From assembly GCF_011759375.1 (NCBI RefSeq), contig NZ_JAARML010000001.1, forward strand, positions 868,001 to 932,000: a stretch of DNA of 64,000 bases, given 5' to 3'. Positions 54,759-62,920 of the stretch are shown in pieces. The DNA is from Paraflavitalea devenefica. Its GTDB lineage: Bacteria > Bacteroidota > Bacteroidia > Chitinophagales > Chitinophagaceae. A program made the translations under genes and the position numbers. Position 1 is the stretch's first letter. Every line of letters begins with the position of its first letter. Below the pieces are notes generated by a model that saw nothing but the letters and a program-made list of their open reading frames with translations, was not told the origin of the DNA and did no database searches.

Positions 54759-55388
54759 TTAGCCGGCCAACTCCTGTTCCAGCACCGGCGCCGGCGCATA
54801 ACGGCCGTTTGTTCTGCCCAGCTCTTTTAACAATAGCCCGATAGGCACAAGACCAATAACAGCACTCCACTCAAAAGGCCCCATGGGATAATTGGTGCCC
54901 AGCTTCATGGCTATGTCAATCTCTTCCTTTGTACTCACGCCTGCACCCAACGTATAATAAGCTTCATTAACGATCATCGCCAGCACCCGCGGCGTAATCA
55001 TGCCACACTCATCCGGCACCAGTTGGAAACGCCATTGCAACGCATCAAAAACAGACCGCACAGCTTCTGCCTGCTTCGCATCGGTAAGGGCAACTTCAAT
55101 TATGGGTCGGCGTAATAATGAAGGCCAGGCATTGATGCGAATAAACTGTTGACCAATTACTTTTCCTGTCCAGGCCACTGCATTCACAAACAATGGCTTG
55201 CCGTCAGCCGGTTTCAACCGCTCCATCCTTTCCGGATCAGTGGTGAACAGCAGGTCGAAGCGGGCATCAGCTTCCGTCATCATCAGCGAGCGCACGGAAT
55301 CCACCCATACAAATTCAACCTCTTCCGGCGCTTCTTTGGAAAGCCACTCCTCTTTTAACACATCATCGGCCAGTATGGCAATAATCAT
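54759..55388 (-). CDS. 3-hydroxyacyl-CoA dehydrogenase-like protein, shortened N terminus
   Basis: About 209 residues from ATG 55388. The C-terminal part matches the HCDH C-terminal domain: LVPDECGMITPRVLAMIVNEAYYTLGAGVSTKEEIDIAMKLGTNYPMGPFEW (seen over its full length in short motifs). The N-terminal half (MIIAILADDVLKEEWL) lacks the GxGxxG NAD loop and is far shorter than the roughly 185-residue Rossmann domain of usual enzymes. It may be a non-catalytic or a differently built relative. It is divergent from ridA. Confidence 0.75.
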   Translation of the reverse strand: MIIAILADDVLKEEWLSKEAPEEVEFVWVDSVRSLMMTEADARFDLLFTTDPERMERLKPADGKPLFVNAVAWTGKVIGQQFIRINAWPSLLRRPIIEVALTDAKQAEAVRSVFDALQWRFQLVPDECGMITPRVLAMIVNEAYYTLGAGVSTKEEIDIAMKLGTNYPMGPFEWSAVIGLVPIGLLLKELGRTNGRYAPAPVLEQELAG

Positions 55389-55425
55389 GGACAGAAAATT
55401 TACACAAAGTAAGCCCTTATCCTGA

Positions 55426-55495
55426 ATCGGCAATCGGCAAACACGAAATGCGGAACTTCAACCATGAAACGCGGAACTTCAAACACGAAACTTCC
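55426..55495. repeat. Ten-unit heptamer array before ridA
   Basis: Ten contiguous 7-bp units: ATCGGCA twice, AACACGA, AATGCGG, AACTTCA, ACCATGA, AACGCGG, AACTTCA, AACACGA and AACTTCC. A 21-bp super-period is visible (AACGCGG-type, AACTTCA, then AACACGA-type). It fills the space between the divergent HCDH-like and ridA starts and ends 2 bp before a -7 box. Confidence 0.65.
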
Positions 55496-55497
55496 TG

Positions 55498-55505
55498 TAT
55501 TTTTG
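55498..55505 (+). promoter_or_regulatory. Putative -7 box for ridA
   Basis: TATTTTTG matches TAnnTTTG but ends only 4 bp before the ATG, so the transcript would be nearly leaderless. That makes the call uncertain. Confidence 0.35.
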
Positions 55506-55509
55506 AGCT

Positions 55510-55890
55510 ATGGAAAAAAAGATCATCAATACCAGCAATGCACCCGCCCCCATCGGCCCCTATAACCAGGCTGTTCAGATCGGCGGCTTATTATTCATTT
55601 CCGGCCAGATAGCCATCAATCCCGCTACCGGCAACATAGAAGCCATTGATGTAATCGGCGAAACACACCAGGTCATGCACAACCTCAAAGCCGTACTGGC
55701 AGAGGCGGGGATGGATTTCAGCCATGTGGTAAAGACAACCATCTTCCTCAGTGATATGTCGTTATTTGCTGCTGTAAATGAAGTATATGGCAAATATTTT
55801 CAGAACGACTTCCCTGCCCGTGAAACTGTGGCCGTAAAAGGCTTGCCCAAAAATGTGAATGTGGAGATCAGTATGATCGCGGGGCGCTAA
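55510..55890 (+). CDS. ridA: RidA-family enamine/imine deaminase
   Basis: 126 residues, the standard RidA length. NTSNAPAPIGPYNQAVQIGGLLFISGQI, NLKAVLAEAGMDFSHVVKTTIFL and FPARETVAVKGLPKNVNVEISMIA are diagnostic; the conserved Arg of the active site is in PARETV. It hydrolyses reactive enamine/imine intermediates such as 2-aminoacrylate. It follows a heptamer array and converges on the membrane zincin gene. Confidence 0.95.
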   Translation: MEKKIINTSNAPAPIGPYNQAVQIGGLLFISGQIAINPATGNIEAIDVIGETHQVMHNLKAVLAEAGMDFSHVVKTTIFLSDMSLFAAVNEVYGKYFQNDFPARETVAVKGLPKNVNVEISMIAGR

Positions 55891-55898
55891 GCAACAGC

Positions 55899-56429
55899 TT
55901 AGAGCAGGAACGAAATAATCAGTTTAGGAATACCGATAGCCACACCAATCCCATAAGCCAGGTCGAGCCAGAAAAAGCTGCCCAGCGAACCGAGATAAAT
56001 AAGTCCTACCACAGGATACCCGACCAGTTTCACCAGGCGGTTGGTGTGCTTATCTTTTACAACCTCCCATATCACATTGGCATCGCCAGTGCTGGGAAAA
56101 GCATGCATGGCAATAGAAACGCCCAGGTAGATCAGCAAATAGTCCAGCGGCCCCGCTTTATCCAAAGTAAATACGGGGATGGCCGCAGGAAGTGCTATCA
56201 GGCCGCCAAGGATCGTATTCACGATAAAAGGACCGATACTGATCATAATACTATGCCATTTATTGGCAGGCGCCTCATGCAACACATAACCAACCGGGTT
56301 TGCCATCTGGAAATACACCACTTTGAAAACAGGCACTTTATACCACCGGCAAAACAACTGATGCGCCAGCTCATGCACAATAACACCGGGAAATGTGACG
56401 AGGGAAATAACAATACCAGGAATGAACAT
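55899..56429 (-). CDS. Membrane zincin (M50/DUF3267-like putative protease)
   Basis: 176 residues with several membrane helices (FIPGIVISLVTFPGVIVHELAH, IGPFIVNTILGGLIALPAA, LLIYLGVSIAMHAF, YPVVGLIYLGSLGSFFWL). The HExxH motif is HELAH near residue 20 in the first helix, with HAFPSTGDANVIW further on as the possible third ligand. This fits site-2-protease-like or DUF3267 proteins; substrate unknown. It ends near ridA (8-bp gap) and lies 14 bp after the TPR gene. Confidence 0.75.
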   Translation of the reverse strand: MFIPGIVISLVTFPGVIVHELAHQLFCRWYKVPVFKVVYFQMANPVGYVLHEAPANKWHSIMISIGPFIVNTILGGLIALPAAIPVFTLDKAGPLDYLLIYLGVSIAMHAFPSTGDANVIWEVVKDKHTNRLVKLVGYPVVGLIYLGSLGSFFWLDLAYGIGVAIGIPKLIISFLL

Positions 56430-56443
56430 ACAACAAGGTTTTT

Positions 56444-57478
56444 TCAGTTTCTGAATGGCTCTTTTTTGCTAATAATATCCAGCGCATATTGCGCATATTC
56501 TTTCATACCTGCATTGCCGGCACTTTGCATGATGCGCATCTGTGCATCCCTTTCGGTAATCTGCCCATTAAAATGATAAGCAAGTGCAAGGGTACAGGCG
56601 CAGTATCCATCGTCTTTATCCATCTTCACGCTTTCCAGGGCCAGTTGCAACCCCTCTTTATCCTTATGTTGCTTCAGGCATGTTCTTGCCTTGGAAGCAA
56701 TGGCATAAGCCGCCTCTTTATTAATATCCAGGATAAGATCGCAATTCTTTACAGAAGCGTCCCAGTTGCCCAGTTCCCTTTGAACACCCGCACGCATTCT
56801 CAGTGCCGGCAGGTAAGACTCATCTTTCGCAAGGATCAATGCCAATACACTATCGCATGCAGTATACTGGTCCTGGTCGTACAAACTACTGGCATAGCTG
56901 AACAGGGCATACACTTCCTGGGAGTGATGTTGTAAATAACGTTGGTAAGCGGTATCCGGAACAGCCTTATGATCTCCCGTATATGCCTCCACCAACAGCT
57001 TCAGGGAGTCGGACGGGTAATACTCTTCAAATCTCTCCCCAATCCAGTTCAAGTCACTCAACAACCTGCTGTTATCAATAGACTGACCAACTAACTTCTG
57101 GCCTACATCTGCGAAGGTTTGGTAATCACCATTATAAAAAGCGGCCAGCGTCAGGTAGCCCTGTGCTTCTGTATGTCCGGGATTAGCTTTCGTAAAAGCA
57201 GTCAGTTCACGCTGTGCTGTAAGGTATTTATGCTGTTTGGCAGCCTTCACTCCTTTCTCCAGTTGCAGACCCAGGGAAAGATTCTTAGGGAAAGAAAAAA
57301 GGGCAAATACTACTACAACGCCAATGGCGCCGGCAAATATTTTAATCCAGAGCGGAATAGGATACTTAATGAACTGTTGCCGGCATTCCTGGCATAGCGG
57401 GGTGGGATATCCTTCCACCACAGCAGGGCTATTACAATTAGCACAGGCTGCAGTGGAAGGTGTTTGAATTTCTTCCAT
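56444..57478 (-). CDS. Zinc-ribbon TPR membrane protein
   Basis: 344 residues. The N terminus holds a CxxC pair ribbon (CANCNSP...CQEC), then a membrane helix (IFAGAIGVVVVFALFSF). The rest is TPR-like helical repeats (KQHKYLTAQRELTAFTKANPGHTEAQGYLTLAAFYNGDY, YALFSYASSLYDQDQYTACDSVLALIL, KARTCLKQHKDKEGLQLALESVKMD). The ribbon should face the cytoplasm and the repeats the periplasm. It may act as an assembly factor; precise role unknown. It shares direction with the zincin gene. Confidence 0.72.
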   Translation of the reverse strand: MEEIQTPSTAACANCNSPAVVEGYPTPLCQECRQQFIKYPIPLWIKIFAGAIGVVVVFALFSFPKNLSLGLQLEKGVKAAKQHKYLTAQRELTAFTKANPGHTEAQGYLTLAAFYNGDYQTFADVGQKLVGQSIDNSRLLSDLNWIGERFEEYYPSDSLKLLVEAYTGDHKAVPDTAYQRYLQHHSQEVYALFSYASSLYDQDQYTACDSVLALILAKDESYLPALRMRAGVQRELGNWDASVKNCDLILDINKEAAYAIASKARTCLKQHKDKEGLQLALESVKMDKDDGYCACTLALAYHFNGQITERDAQMRIMQSAGNAGMKEYAQYALDIISKKEPFRN

Positions 57479-57519
57479 GATCGGGCTATTAGGGGTTTGT
57501 AGCCCGGAAAATACAACTA

Positions 57520-58707
57520 TTACTTCAATACGCCCAGCTCATTCCCGATCTTCGTAAAGGCGGCAATCGCTTTATCCAGGTGATGCTGCTCATGGGCCGC
57601 GCTTAACTGTACCCGTATCCTGGCCATGCCTTTGGCTACTACAGGGAAGAAAAAGCCGATCACGTAAATGCCTTCTTCCAGCAATTTGGCCGCAAAATTC
57701 TGCGCCACCACTGCATCATACAGCATAATAGGAACAATAGGGTGATCACCGGGCTTAATATCAAAGCCGGCTGCAGTCATCTTGCTACGGAAATACTTTG
57801 TATTGTATTCCAGTTTATCCCGCAGGTCGGTAGTTTCTGTCAGCAGGTCCAGCACAGCGATGGAAGCCCCCACAATACTTGGCGCCAGGGTATTGGAAAA
57901 CAGGTAGGGCCTTGAGCGCTGGCGCAATATTTCAATCACTTCTTTACGTCCGCTGGTAAACCCGCCCGATGCTCCGCCCAGCGCCTTACCCAGCGTACCG
58001 GTAATAATATCAATCTTCCCCATCACGCCGCGGTACTCATGTGTACCCCGGCCTGTTTTACCCAGGAATCCGCTGGAGTGGCATTCATCAATCATAATAG
58101 CGGCATCATACTTTTCAGCCAGCGCTACAATCTTGTCCAACTGGGCAATCGTACCATCCATGCTAAAAGAACCATCCGTGATAATAATACGGCTCCGTTG
58201 CGCCTGCGCCTCCTGCAGCCTGGCCTCCAGGTCGTCCATATTATTGTGCTTATAACGGTAGCGCTGCGCTTTACACAGGCGTACCCCGTCAATAATCGAA
58301 GCATGGTTCAGTTCATCGGAAATAAGCGCATCCTGTTCATTATACAAGGGCTCAAAAACACCGCCATTGGCATCAAAGGCGGCTGCATATAAGATCGTAT
58401 CTTCTGTGCCCAGGAATTGGGAGATCTTTGCTTCCAGTTCCTTGTGAATATCCTGCGTACCGCAGATAAAGCGCACACTGCTCATTCCATAACCACGGTG
58501 ATCAATAGCTTTTTTAGCAGCCTCAATCACCTTTGGATGAGAAGATAACCCGAGATAATTATTGGCGCAGAAATTCAGCACTGTTTTGCCATTCACCACC
58601 ATCTCAGCCCCCTGGGGCGATTCAATAATGCGCTCCGTTTTATACAGTCCGGAAGCCTTGATTTCTTCAAGTTCTGCAGCCAGTCTTTTGACCAAATTTT
58701 CGTTCAT
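57520..58707 (-). CDS. kbl: Glycine C-acetyltransferase (2-amino-3-ketobutyrate CoA ligase)
   Basis: 395 residues, the standard Kbl length. NFCANNYLGLSSHPKVIEAAK, GYGMSSVRFICGTQDIHKELE, DELNHASIIDGVRL, IMIDECHSSGFLGKTGRGT and GTLGKALGGASGG (PLP Lys) are all family motifs of alpha-oxoamine synthases, and the match with Kbl is close. It cleaves 2-amino-3-oxobutyrate with CoA to glycine and acetyl-CoA in threonine breakdown. No threonine dehydrogenase gene is adjacent in the window. Confidence 0.95.
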   Translation of the reverse strand: MNENLVKRLAAELEEIKASGLYKTERIIESPQGAEMVVNGKTVLNFCANNYLGLSSHPKVIEAAKKAIDHRGYGMSSVRFICGTQDIHKELEAKISQFLGTEDTILYAAAFDANGGVFEPLYNEQDALISDELNHASIIDGVRLCKAQRYRYKHNNMDDLEARLQEAQAQRSRIIITDGSFSMDGTIAQLDKIVALAEKYDAAIMIDECHSSGFLGKTGRGTHEYRGVMGKIDIITGTLGKALGGASGGFTSGRKEVIEILRQRSRPYLFSNTLAPSIVGASIAVLDLLTETTDLRDKLEYNTKYFRSKMTAAGFDIKPGDHPIVPIMLYDAVVAQNFAAKLLEEGIYVIGFFFPVVAKGMARIRVQLSAAHEQHHLDKAIAAFTKIGNELGVLK

Positions 58708-58894
58708 GGAAAGAGGAATTTTTTAGATAAGGGCACAAAAATAGCAATTTGAGCACCTGTTTATTTGAAATTTTCAAAAATAGCCCTGGGGGTCAGCCAT
58801 CTTAATAAAACACCAGTTTGAAATAACGCTTACCCCCTTTAAAATAGATAAGCGTAAGCCGAAATACATGATTAAAATTAATATATGTCAATAG

Positions 58895-59004
58895 CTACAG
58901 AGAACTTACAGAGAATATTCAGAGAAACTACAGAGAACATAAGGAGAATGCTATCTTGGGATCACCTAGGGATCATCCGGGGATTACCTACGGGTTACCC
59001 TACC
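58895..59004. repeat. 11-bp periodic array, second site
   Basis: The first five units are CTACAGAGAAC, TTACAGAGAAT, ATTCAGAGAAA, CTACAGAGAAC and ATAAGGAGAAT (58895-58949). They pass directly into GCTATCTTGGG, ATCACCTAGGG, ATCATCCGGGG, ATTACCTACGG and GTTACCCTACC (58950-59004), in the same 11-bp frame. The second family shares the core TCATCC(T/G)(A/G)GGG with the array at 11974-12133. Confidence 0.72.
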
Positions 59005-59214
59005 CTCACGTACTGCAGACAGCCTCATTTCATACTGGCAGAAACAGGTATGCTGGTACAGGTCGCAGAGCAGTCGGGCAGGACTCATAGGCACATTTTC
59101 TACAGTCTGGAGACAGAAGAACTACAGAACGGGCGGAATGCGACCAGTCGCAATTGGGTATTCTTGCCGGTAAACCCTTAGAACAGCCAATTTTCAGATT
59201 TCTTTACCATTCCT

Positions 59215-59241
59215 GTAACATTTTCCGCATAACTTCGTCTT
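59215..59241 (+). promoter_or_regulatory. ECF-like promoter before the small membrane protein
   Basis: GTAAC (59215-59219) in the context CTGTAACATT, then 16 bp, then CGTCTTA (59236-59242). It parallels the motif pair before the sigma gene (59553/59575), suggesting recognition by that sigma factor. Confidence 0.45.
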
Positions 59242-59262
59242 ATCATTCAAAGAGCCTTTCTT

Positions 59263-59469
59263 ATGTTCAAAAAAGGTATCATACGGGCATTTTTCATCCT
59301 GGTTGTACTAACAGCCGGGATACTGGTATTTGCCGCCACCCGTGCAGGCAAAACAACAGAAGAAAATGTATGTAGTGAATCACAGGGACAATGTGAAAAG
59401 CCCAAGGCCCAGGGAGAATTCATCATTCTTGAAGCCCTGAACAGGGCCATGATGACATCTGCACGATAA
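59263..59469 (+). CDS. Small membrane protein next to ECF sigma locus
   Basis: 68 residues: a membrane helix (AFFILVVLTAGILVFAAT) and a polar, Cys-containing tail (ENVCSESQGQCEKPKA). It is preceded by an ECF-like promoter and followed by a bidirectional terminator. It may be a sigma-regulated product; a family is not recognised. Coding potential rests on start, signal-like helix and context only. Confidence 0.5.
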   Translation: MFKKGIIRAFFILVVLTAGILVFAATRAGKTTEENVCSESQGQCEKPKAQGEFIILEALNRAMMTSAR

Positions 59470-59493
59470 CCTGATTATCATCCTTTTATAATA

Positions 59494-59521
59494 AAAAAGA
59501 GGCCCCTTACAGCCTCTTTTT
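59494..59521. terminator. Bidirectional rho-independent terminator
   Basis: AAAAAGAGGC (59494-59503) and GCCTCTTTTT (59512-59521) form a perfect 10-bp stem with an 8-nt loop, flanked by A and T runs. Confidence 0.9.
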
Positions 59522-59552
59522 ATTTTTTCTGCCCAAAAAAATAAAAAAGACT

Positions 59553-59580
59553 GTAACATTCGGGATGCCTTCCACGTATA
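59553..59580 (+). promoter_or_regulatory. ECF-like promoter before the sigma gene
   Basis: GTAAC (59553-59557) within CTGTAACATT, 17 bp, then CGTATA (59575-59580), 45 bp before the sigma ATG. The left half matches the promoter at 59215 over ten bases. This fits an autoregulated ECF operon (inference). Confidence 0.5.
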
Positions 59581-59625
59581 ACCATTATACAACCTTATAG
59601 CACTTTAAGAGATTGGACTAACCTT

Positions 59626-60111
59626 ATGACCGAAAAAGAGTACAACCAATGTGTCACAGAGTACGCGGATAACGTGTACCGCTTTATCCTTAAAAGTCTT
59701 CGCCATAAAGAAGATGCCAGGGATGTGGTACAATCGGCATTCGAGAAAATGTGGATCCACCGGGCAAATATTGATGGCGCCAAAAGCAAGGAGTATTTGT
59801 TTACCGTGGCCTATCACCAGATGATTGATGTGCTACGCAAAGCCAAAAGAGTAACCCTGAAAGACGAGTTCAAAGAAGAAGCCAGGATCCATGACCGCCC
59901 TCTGAACAACGCCCGCCAGGTGCTGGAAAAAGCCCTGGCCCAACTGAACGAAACCCAGCGGTCGCTGGTATTGCTGAAAGATTATGAAGGTTATTCGTAT
60001 GAAGAGATCGGGCAGATTACCGGTTTAAGTGAAAGCCAGGTAAAGGTATACCTACACCGTGCCCGCGTGCAGTTAAAAAACTATTTGGTAAGACCCGAAA
60101 ACGTGTTATAG
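59626..60111 (+). CDS. ECF sigma factor
   Basis: 161 residues. Region 2 contains YRFILKSLRHKEDARDVVQSAFEKMW and KEYLFTVAYHQMIDVLRK; region 4 contains LNETQRSLVLLKDYEGYSYEEIGQITGLSESQVKVYLHRARVQLK. The putative anti-sigma gene starts 1 bp after the stop, so they are coupled. The likely promoter at 59553 resembles the one before the small membrane protein, pointing to autoregulation. Confidence 0.93.
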   Translation: MTEKEYNQCVTEYADNVYRFILKSLRHKEDARDVVQSAFEKMWIHRANIDGAKSKEYLFTVAYHQMIDVLRKAKRVTLKDEFKEEARIHDRPLNNARQVLEKALAQLNETQRSLVLLKDYEGYSYEEIGQITGLSESQVKVYLHRARVQLKNYLVRPENVL

Positions 60112-60112
60112 C

Positions 60113-61285
60113 ATGAACATCACACGCCACAATTACGAAGAATTTTTCCTGCTGTATGTGGACAATGAGCTGAACATTGCCCAGCGCAAAGCAGTGGAAG
60201 CTTTCGTGGAAGAAAATCCAGACCTCCGGTCCGAACTCATCATGCTGCAGCAATCGGTATTGCCGGCTGATGAACACATCACCTTCAACCATAAACAGGA
60301 CCTGTTGAAGATGGCCACAGACCCTAACCCGGTCAATGAAACCAACTGCGAAGAATACTTTATTCTCTATAGCGATGACGAACTGACCAATGAACAGAAA
60401 GACCAGGTAGAGCAATTTGTATACCGCCATCCCCAATACCAGGAGTCTTTTGAACTATACCAGCAGGTACGCCTCATGCCCGATACATCGGTCGTATTCC
60501 CGGATAAATATGCTTTATACCGTAAGGAAGAAGAGGATAAAGCGCCGGTAATAAGGATACGCTGGTGGCGTATAGCCGCCGCAGCAGCCGTGCTGTTATT
60601 TACAGGCAGTATGGGCTGGTACTTAGCCACCCATGATCCCGGCAATGCACCTGATGTGGAAAGTTCATTTGCCTACAACGATTCCGGCAAAGCAACACCG
60701 CCCGTACAGCCAATACAGGAGCAAACACAGCAGCCCGTTATTGCAGAGCAAAAGAATACCCCCGATCAAAAACAGGATGTAGCGATCACTGCTGATAAGA
60801 AGAATCAAACTGACAATCAACAAAAACCGGCGACAACAGTGTCTGTTAGATCCCCCAAAGCAGTTGATGTAGCAGGTATTAATAAAAAAGATGAAAAAAA
60901 TAAGGAGACTCCGCGTAACATTCCTGAGGTGCTAAACGTACCACATACAGAAGCTGTAGTGAAGGCAGATCCGAAAAGAACAATTGAAGGGAAAAGTATT
61001 GATCCGGGCTTAAAGGCAGATCAAACCAAAGAGGCTATTGTAGATAAAGTATTAAGTGAAAGAGACCTGGCAGCACTTACTATACCAACCACTGCCCAAA
61101 AACCCACAGTTATTCCTGAACCAGAGAACCCAGGTGAACCTTATCCCATCAATGATAACAAGAAAAACAAAATGCGCGGCTTCTTCAGAAAGGTATCCCG
61201 CGTTTTTGATAAAGCTACCAATGCAGATCCCGACAATGAAAAGTCGAGTATCCGTATAGCCAGTTTTGAATTCGCATTAAAATAG
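60113..61285 (+). CDS. Probable anti-sigma factor with duplicated N-terminal motif
   Basis: 390 residues. The N-terminal cytoplasmic part has two copies of a motif: YEEFFLLYVDNELNIAQR and CEEYFILYSDDELTNEQK, the Glu/Leu-rich type of anti-sigma N termini. One membrane helix follows (WRIAAAAAVLLFTGSMGWYLA, about 160-180), then a long disordered Gln/Lys/Pro-rich periplasmic region and a basic C terminus (MRGFFRKVSRVFDKAT). It should hold the upstream sigma at the membrane. Assignment rests on position and motif. Confidence 0.8.
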   Translation: MNITRHNYEEFFLLYVDNELNIAQRKAVEAFVEENPDLRSELIMLQQSVLPADEHITFNHKQDLLKMATDPNPVNETNCEEYFILYSDDELTNEQKDQVEQFVYRHPQYQESFELYQQVRLMPDTSVVFPDKYALYRKEEEDKAPVIRIRWWRIAAAAAVLLFTGSMGWYLATHDPGNAPDVESSFAYNDSGKATPPVQPIQEQTQQPVIAEQKNTPDQKQDVAITADKKNQTDNQQKPATTVSVRSPKAVDVAGINKKDEKNKETPRNIPEVLNVPHTEAVVKADPKRTIEGKSIDPGLKADQTKEAIVDKVLSERDLAALTIPTTAQKPTVIPEPENPGEPYPINDNKKNKMRGFFRKVSRVFDKATNADPDNEKSSIRIASFEFALK

Positions 61286-61312
61286 TTCCATTACACAAGT
61301 AAACATTGAAGT

Positions 61313-62137
61313 ATGAAGAGGATTTTAACCTTCCTGGTGGGGATAGGTATGGCCAGTTCTGCCCTTGCACAGGATTCAACACAACAGAAAAAGAGTGATA
61401 CCCTTGTTATTGGCAAAATGATCATTGCGCGCACACCCGGCAGCGCCAAAGAAGACAATGAACGGGAAAGGACCCGCGTTTACCGCCGGAAATACAAACC
61501 CTCCAACATCAGTACCAACTGGCTGATCTTTGACCTGGGCTTCACCAATTTCAATGACCAGACCAATTACAGCAGTGCCGACGCGCAGGCATTTGCACCA
61601 GGATCGGATGAAGACTGGTTTAAACTGAAAGCCATTAAATCAACCAATGTAAACATCTGGATCTTTATGCAGCGCCTGAACCTCATCAAACATGTGGTAA
61701 ACCTGAAATACGGGTTAGGCATTGATATGAACAACTATCGCTTCAAGGAACCTGTCAAATTTCAAACAGAGCCGCACACGAATGTGATCATGGACAACAG
61801 CACCCATTATAAGAAGAACAAACTGGCGGCAGATTATGCAACAGTTCCTATGCTGCTGGAGTTCAACTTTACCCCCCGCCGGGAGAGAGGATTTGGCCTC
61901 GCCATAGGCGCCAGTGCAGGTTACCTGTACGCCAGCCGCCAGAAAACCATCACCGATGCAGATGGCAAACGTAAAAAACGGGATGACTTTGATCTCCGCC
62001 CCTGGAAGCTTTCCTATATGGCAGAACTGGGATTGGGCCCTATAAAACTGTACGGCTCTTATGCTAATGAAAGCATCTTTGAAAACGGACTGGACTTAAC
62101 TCCCTACAGCGTAGGCGTAAGGATTAATAGCTGGTAA
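61313..62137 (+). CDS. Outer-membrane beta-barrel protein of sigma operon
   Basis: 274 residues, signal peptide ending SSALAQ. A charged N-terminal stretch (ARTPGSAKEDNERERTRVYRRKYK) precedes strands typical of PorT-like small barrels (NWLIFDLGFTNF, VNLKYGLGIDMNNYRF, TVPMLLEFNF, LAIGASAGYLYASR, YMAELGLGPIKLYGSY), ending GVRINSW. It follows the anti-sigma gene by 27 bp in the same operon, with a terminator after. Role unknown; envelope-sensing output is plausible. Confidence 0.8.
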   Translation: MKRILTFLVGIGMASSALAQDSTQQKKSDTLVIGKMIIARTPGSAKEDNERERTRVYRRKYKPSNISTNWLIFDLGFTNFNDQTNYSSADAQAFAPGSDEDWFKLKAIKSTNVNIWIFMQRLNLIKHVVNLKYGLGIDMNNYRFKEPVKFQTEPHTNVIMDNSTHYKKNKLAADYATVPMLLEFNFTPRRERGFGLAIGASAGYLYASRQKTITDADGKRKKRDDFDLRPWKLSYMAELGLGPIKLYGSYANESIFENGLDLTPYSVGVRINSW

Positions 62138-62165
62138 CAACACGAGTATAGCCCTGAAAATGTAA

Positions 62166-62222
62166 GCCGGGAAGGCGGAAAGGCCTGCAGTAAATCATTT
62201 ACCGCCTTCCAGCCTTCCCGGC
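62166..62222 (+). terminator. Long hairpin terminator of sigma operon
   Basis: GCCGGGAAGGC (62166-62176) pairs perfectly with GCCTTCCCGGC (62212-62222). An inner stem GGAA-A-GGC/GCCTTCC follows. A T run starts at 62226. It ends the plus-strand operon. Confidence 0.85.
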
Positions 62223-62231
62223 AACTTTTTA

Positions 62232-62675
62232 TCACTTCCTGTTCACCAGCCAGGCGCCCACGATCAGGCACACAATACCAATCATCTTCTGCAAAGTGAT
62301 CGGGCTTTCCTTCATCCCCAGCACACCAAAATGATCCATCAGCAGGGCCGTAACCAGTTGCCCCGCAATAATGAGCACAAACATATTGGCAGCGCCTATC
62401 TCCTGCACCGACACCAGCACCACCGTCACCACAAATACCCCCAGCAGGCCACCGGTAAACTTATACCAGTTTACATCACTATAGGCCGACAAGGCAGGAA
62501 ATGCCTGTTTGGAAAACAATAATAGGAGGGCCAGTGCAATCGTTCCCCCCACGAAAGAAATGAAAGCAGCCAGTATAGGATGGTTAAGGGCCGACCTCAA
62601 TTGGGCATTAATACCAGACTGTACCGTCATCGCCACACCCGCCAGTACAGGCAGAATATAGAACAGGAATTTCAT
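62232..62675 (-). CDS. DMT-family transporter (DUF606/YdcZ type)
   Basis: 147 residues from ATG 62675 (TTG 62687 adds four). Four to five membrane helices: FYILPVLAGVAMTVQSG, LAAFISFVGGTIALALLLLF, GGLLGVFVVTVVLVSV, ANMFVLIIAGQLVTALLMDHFG and MIGIVCLIVGAWLVN. GVAMTVQSGINAQL and the QLVTALLMDHFG segment are typical of the half-size DUF606 family, which forms dimers. Substrate unknown. It converges with the sigma operon (94 bp). Confidence 0.88.
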   Translation of the reverse strand: MKFLFYILPVLAGVAMTVQSGINAQLRSALNHPILAAFISFVGGTIALALLLLFSKQAFPALSAYSDVNWYKFTGGLLGVFVVTVVLVSVQEIGAANMFVLIIAGQLVTALLMDHFGVLGMKESPITLQKMIGIVCLIVGAWLVNRK

Positions 62676-62920
62676 GAACTTCTTCAATTTGAAGCAGCAA
62701 GTTCATGAATATCATGGAAAAATACAATTCGCATAAAAGTACCGGCCCGGTTGCAAGATTGGTACACAATTAGCTTATTGTTAAAGACCCTGTTAAAACT
62801 TATCCCCATAAAAAATATTTTTATTTCCTTATACGTTATCCTGTGAGGTTACCTGTTAAAAGCATTCATTCATTTAAACATCTTACCCATCGGCTGGTCT
62901 CTACACAAACCATGCTTATT

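Larger units (their letters stand above)
58708..59262. other. 555-bp intergenic region with an inverted repeat and 11-bp array
   Basis: The left part has an inverted repeat ACGCTTA (58826-58832)/TAAGCGT (58849-58855). The centre carries the 11-bp array at 58895-59004. Its right part is rich in ACAG-type repeats at 11-bp spacing (59102, 59113, 59124), and an ECF-like promoter starts at 59215. I see no credible gene here. Confidence 0.55.

Noticed and set aside
58885..59181. 98-residue open frame across the second 11-bp array
   Set aside because: It coincides with the repeat array, has no recognisable domain, and its composition follows the repeats; chance open frame.
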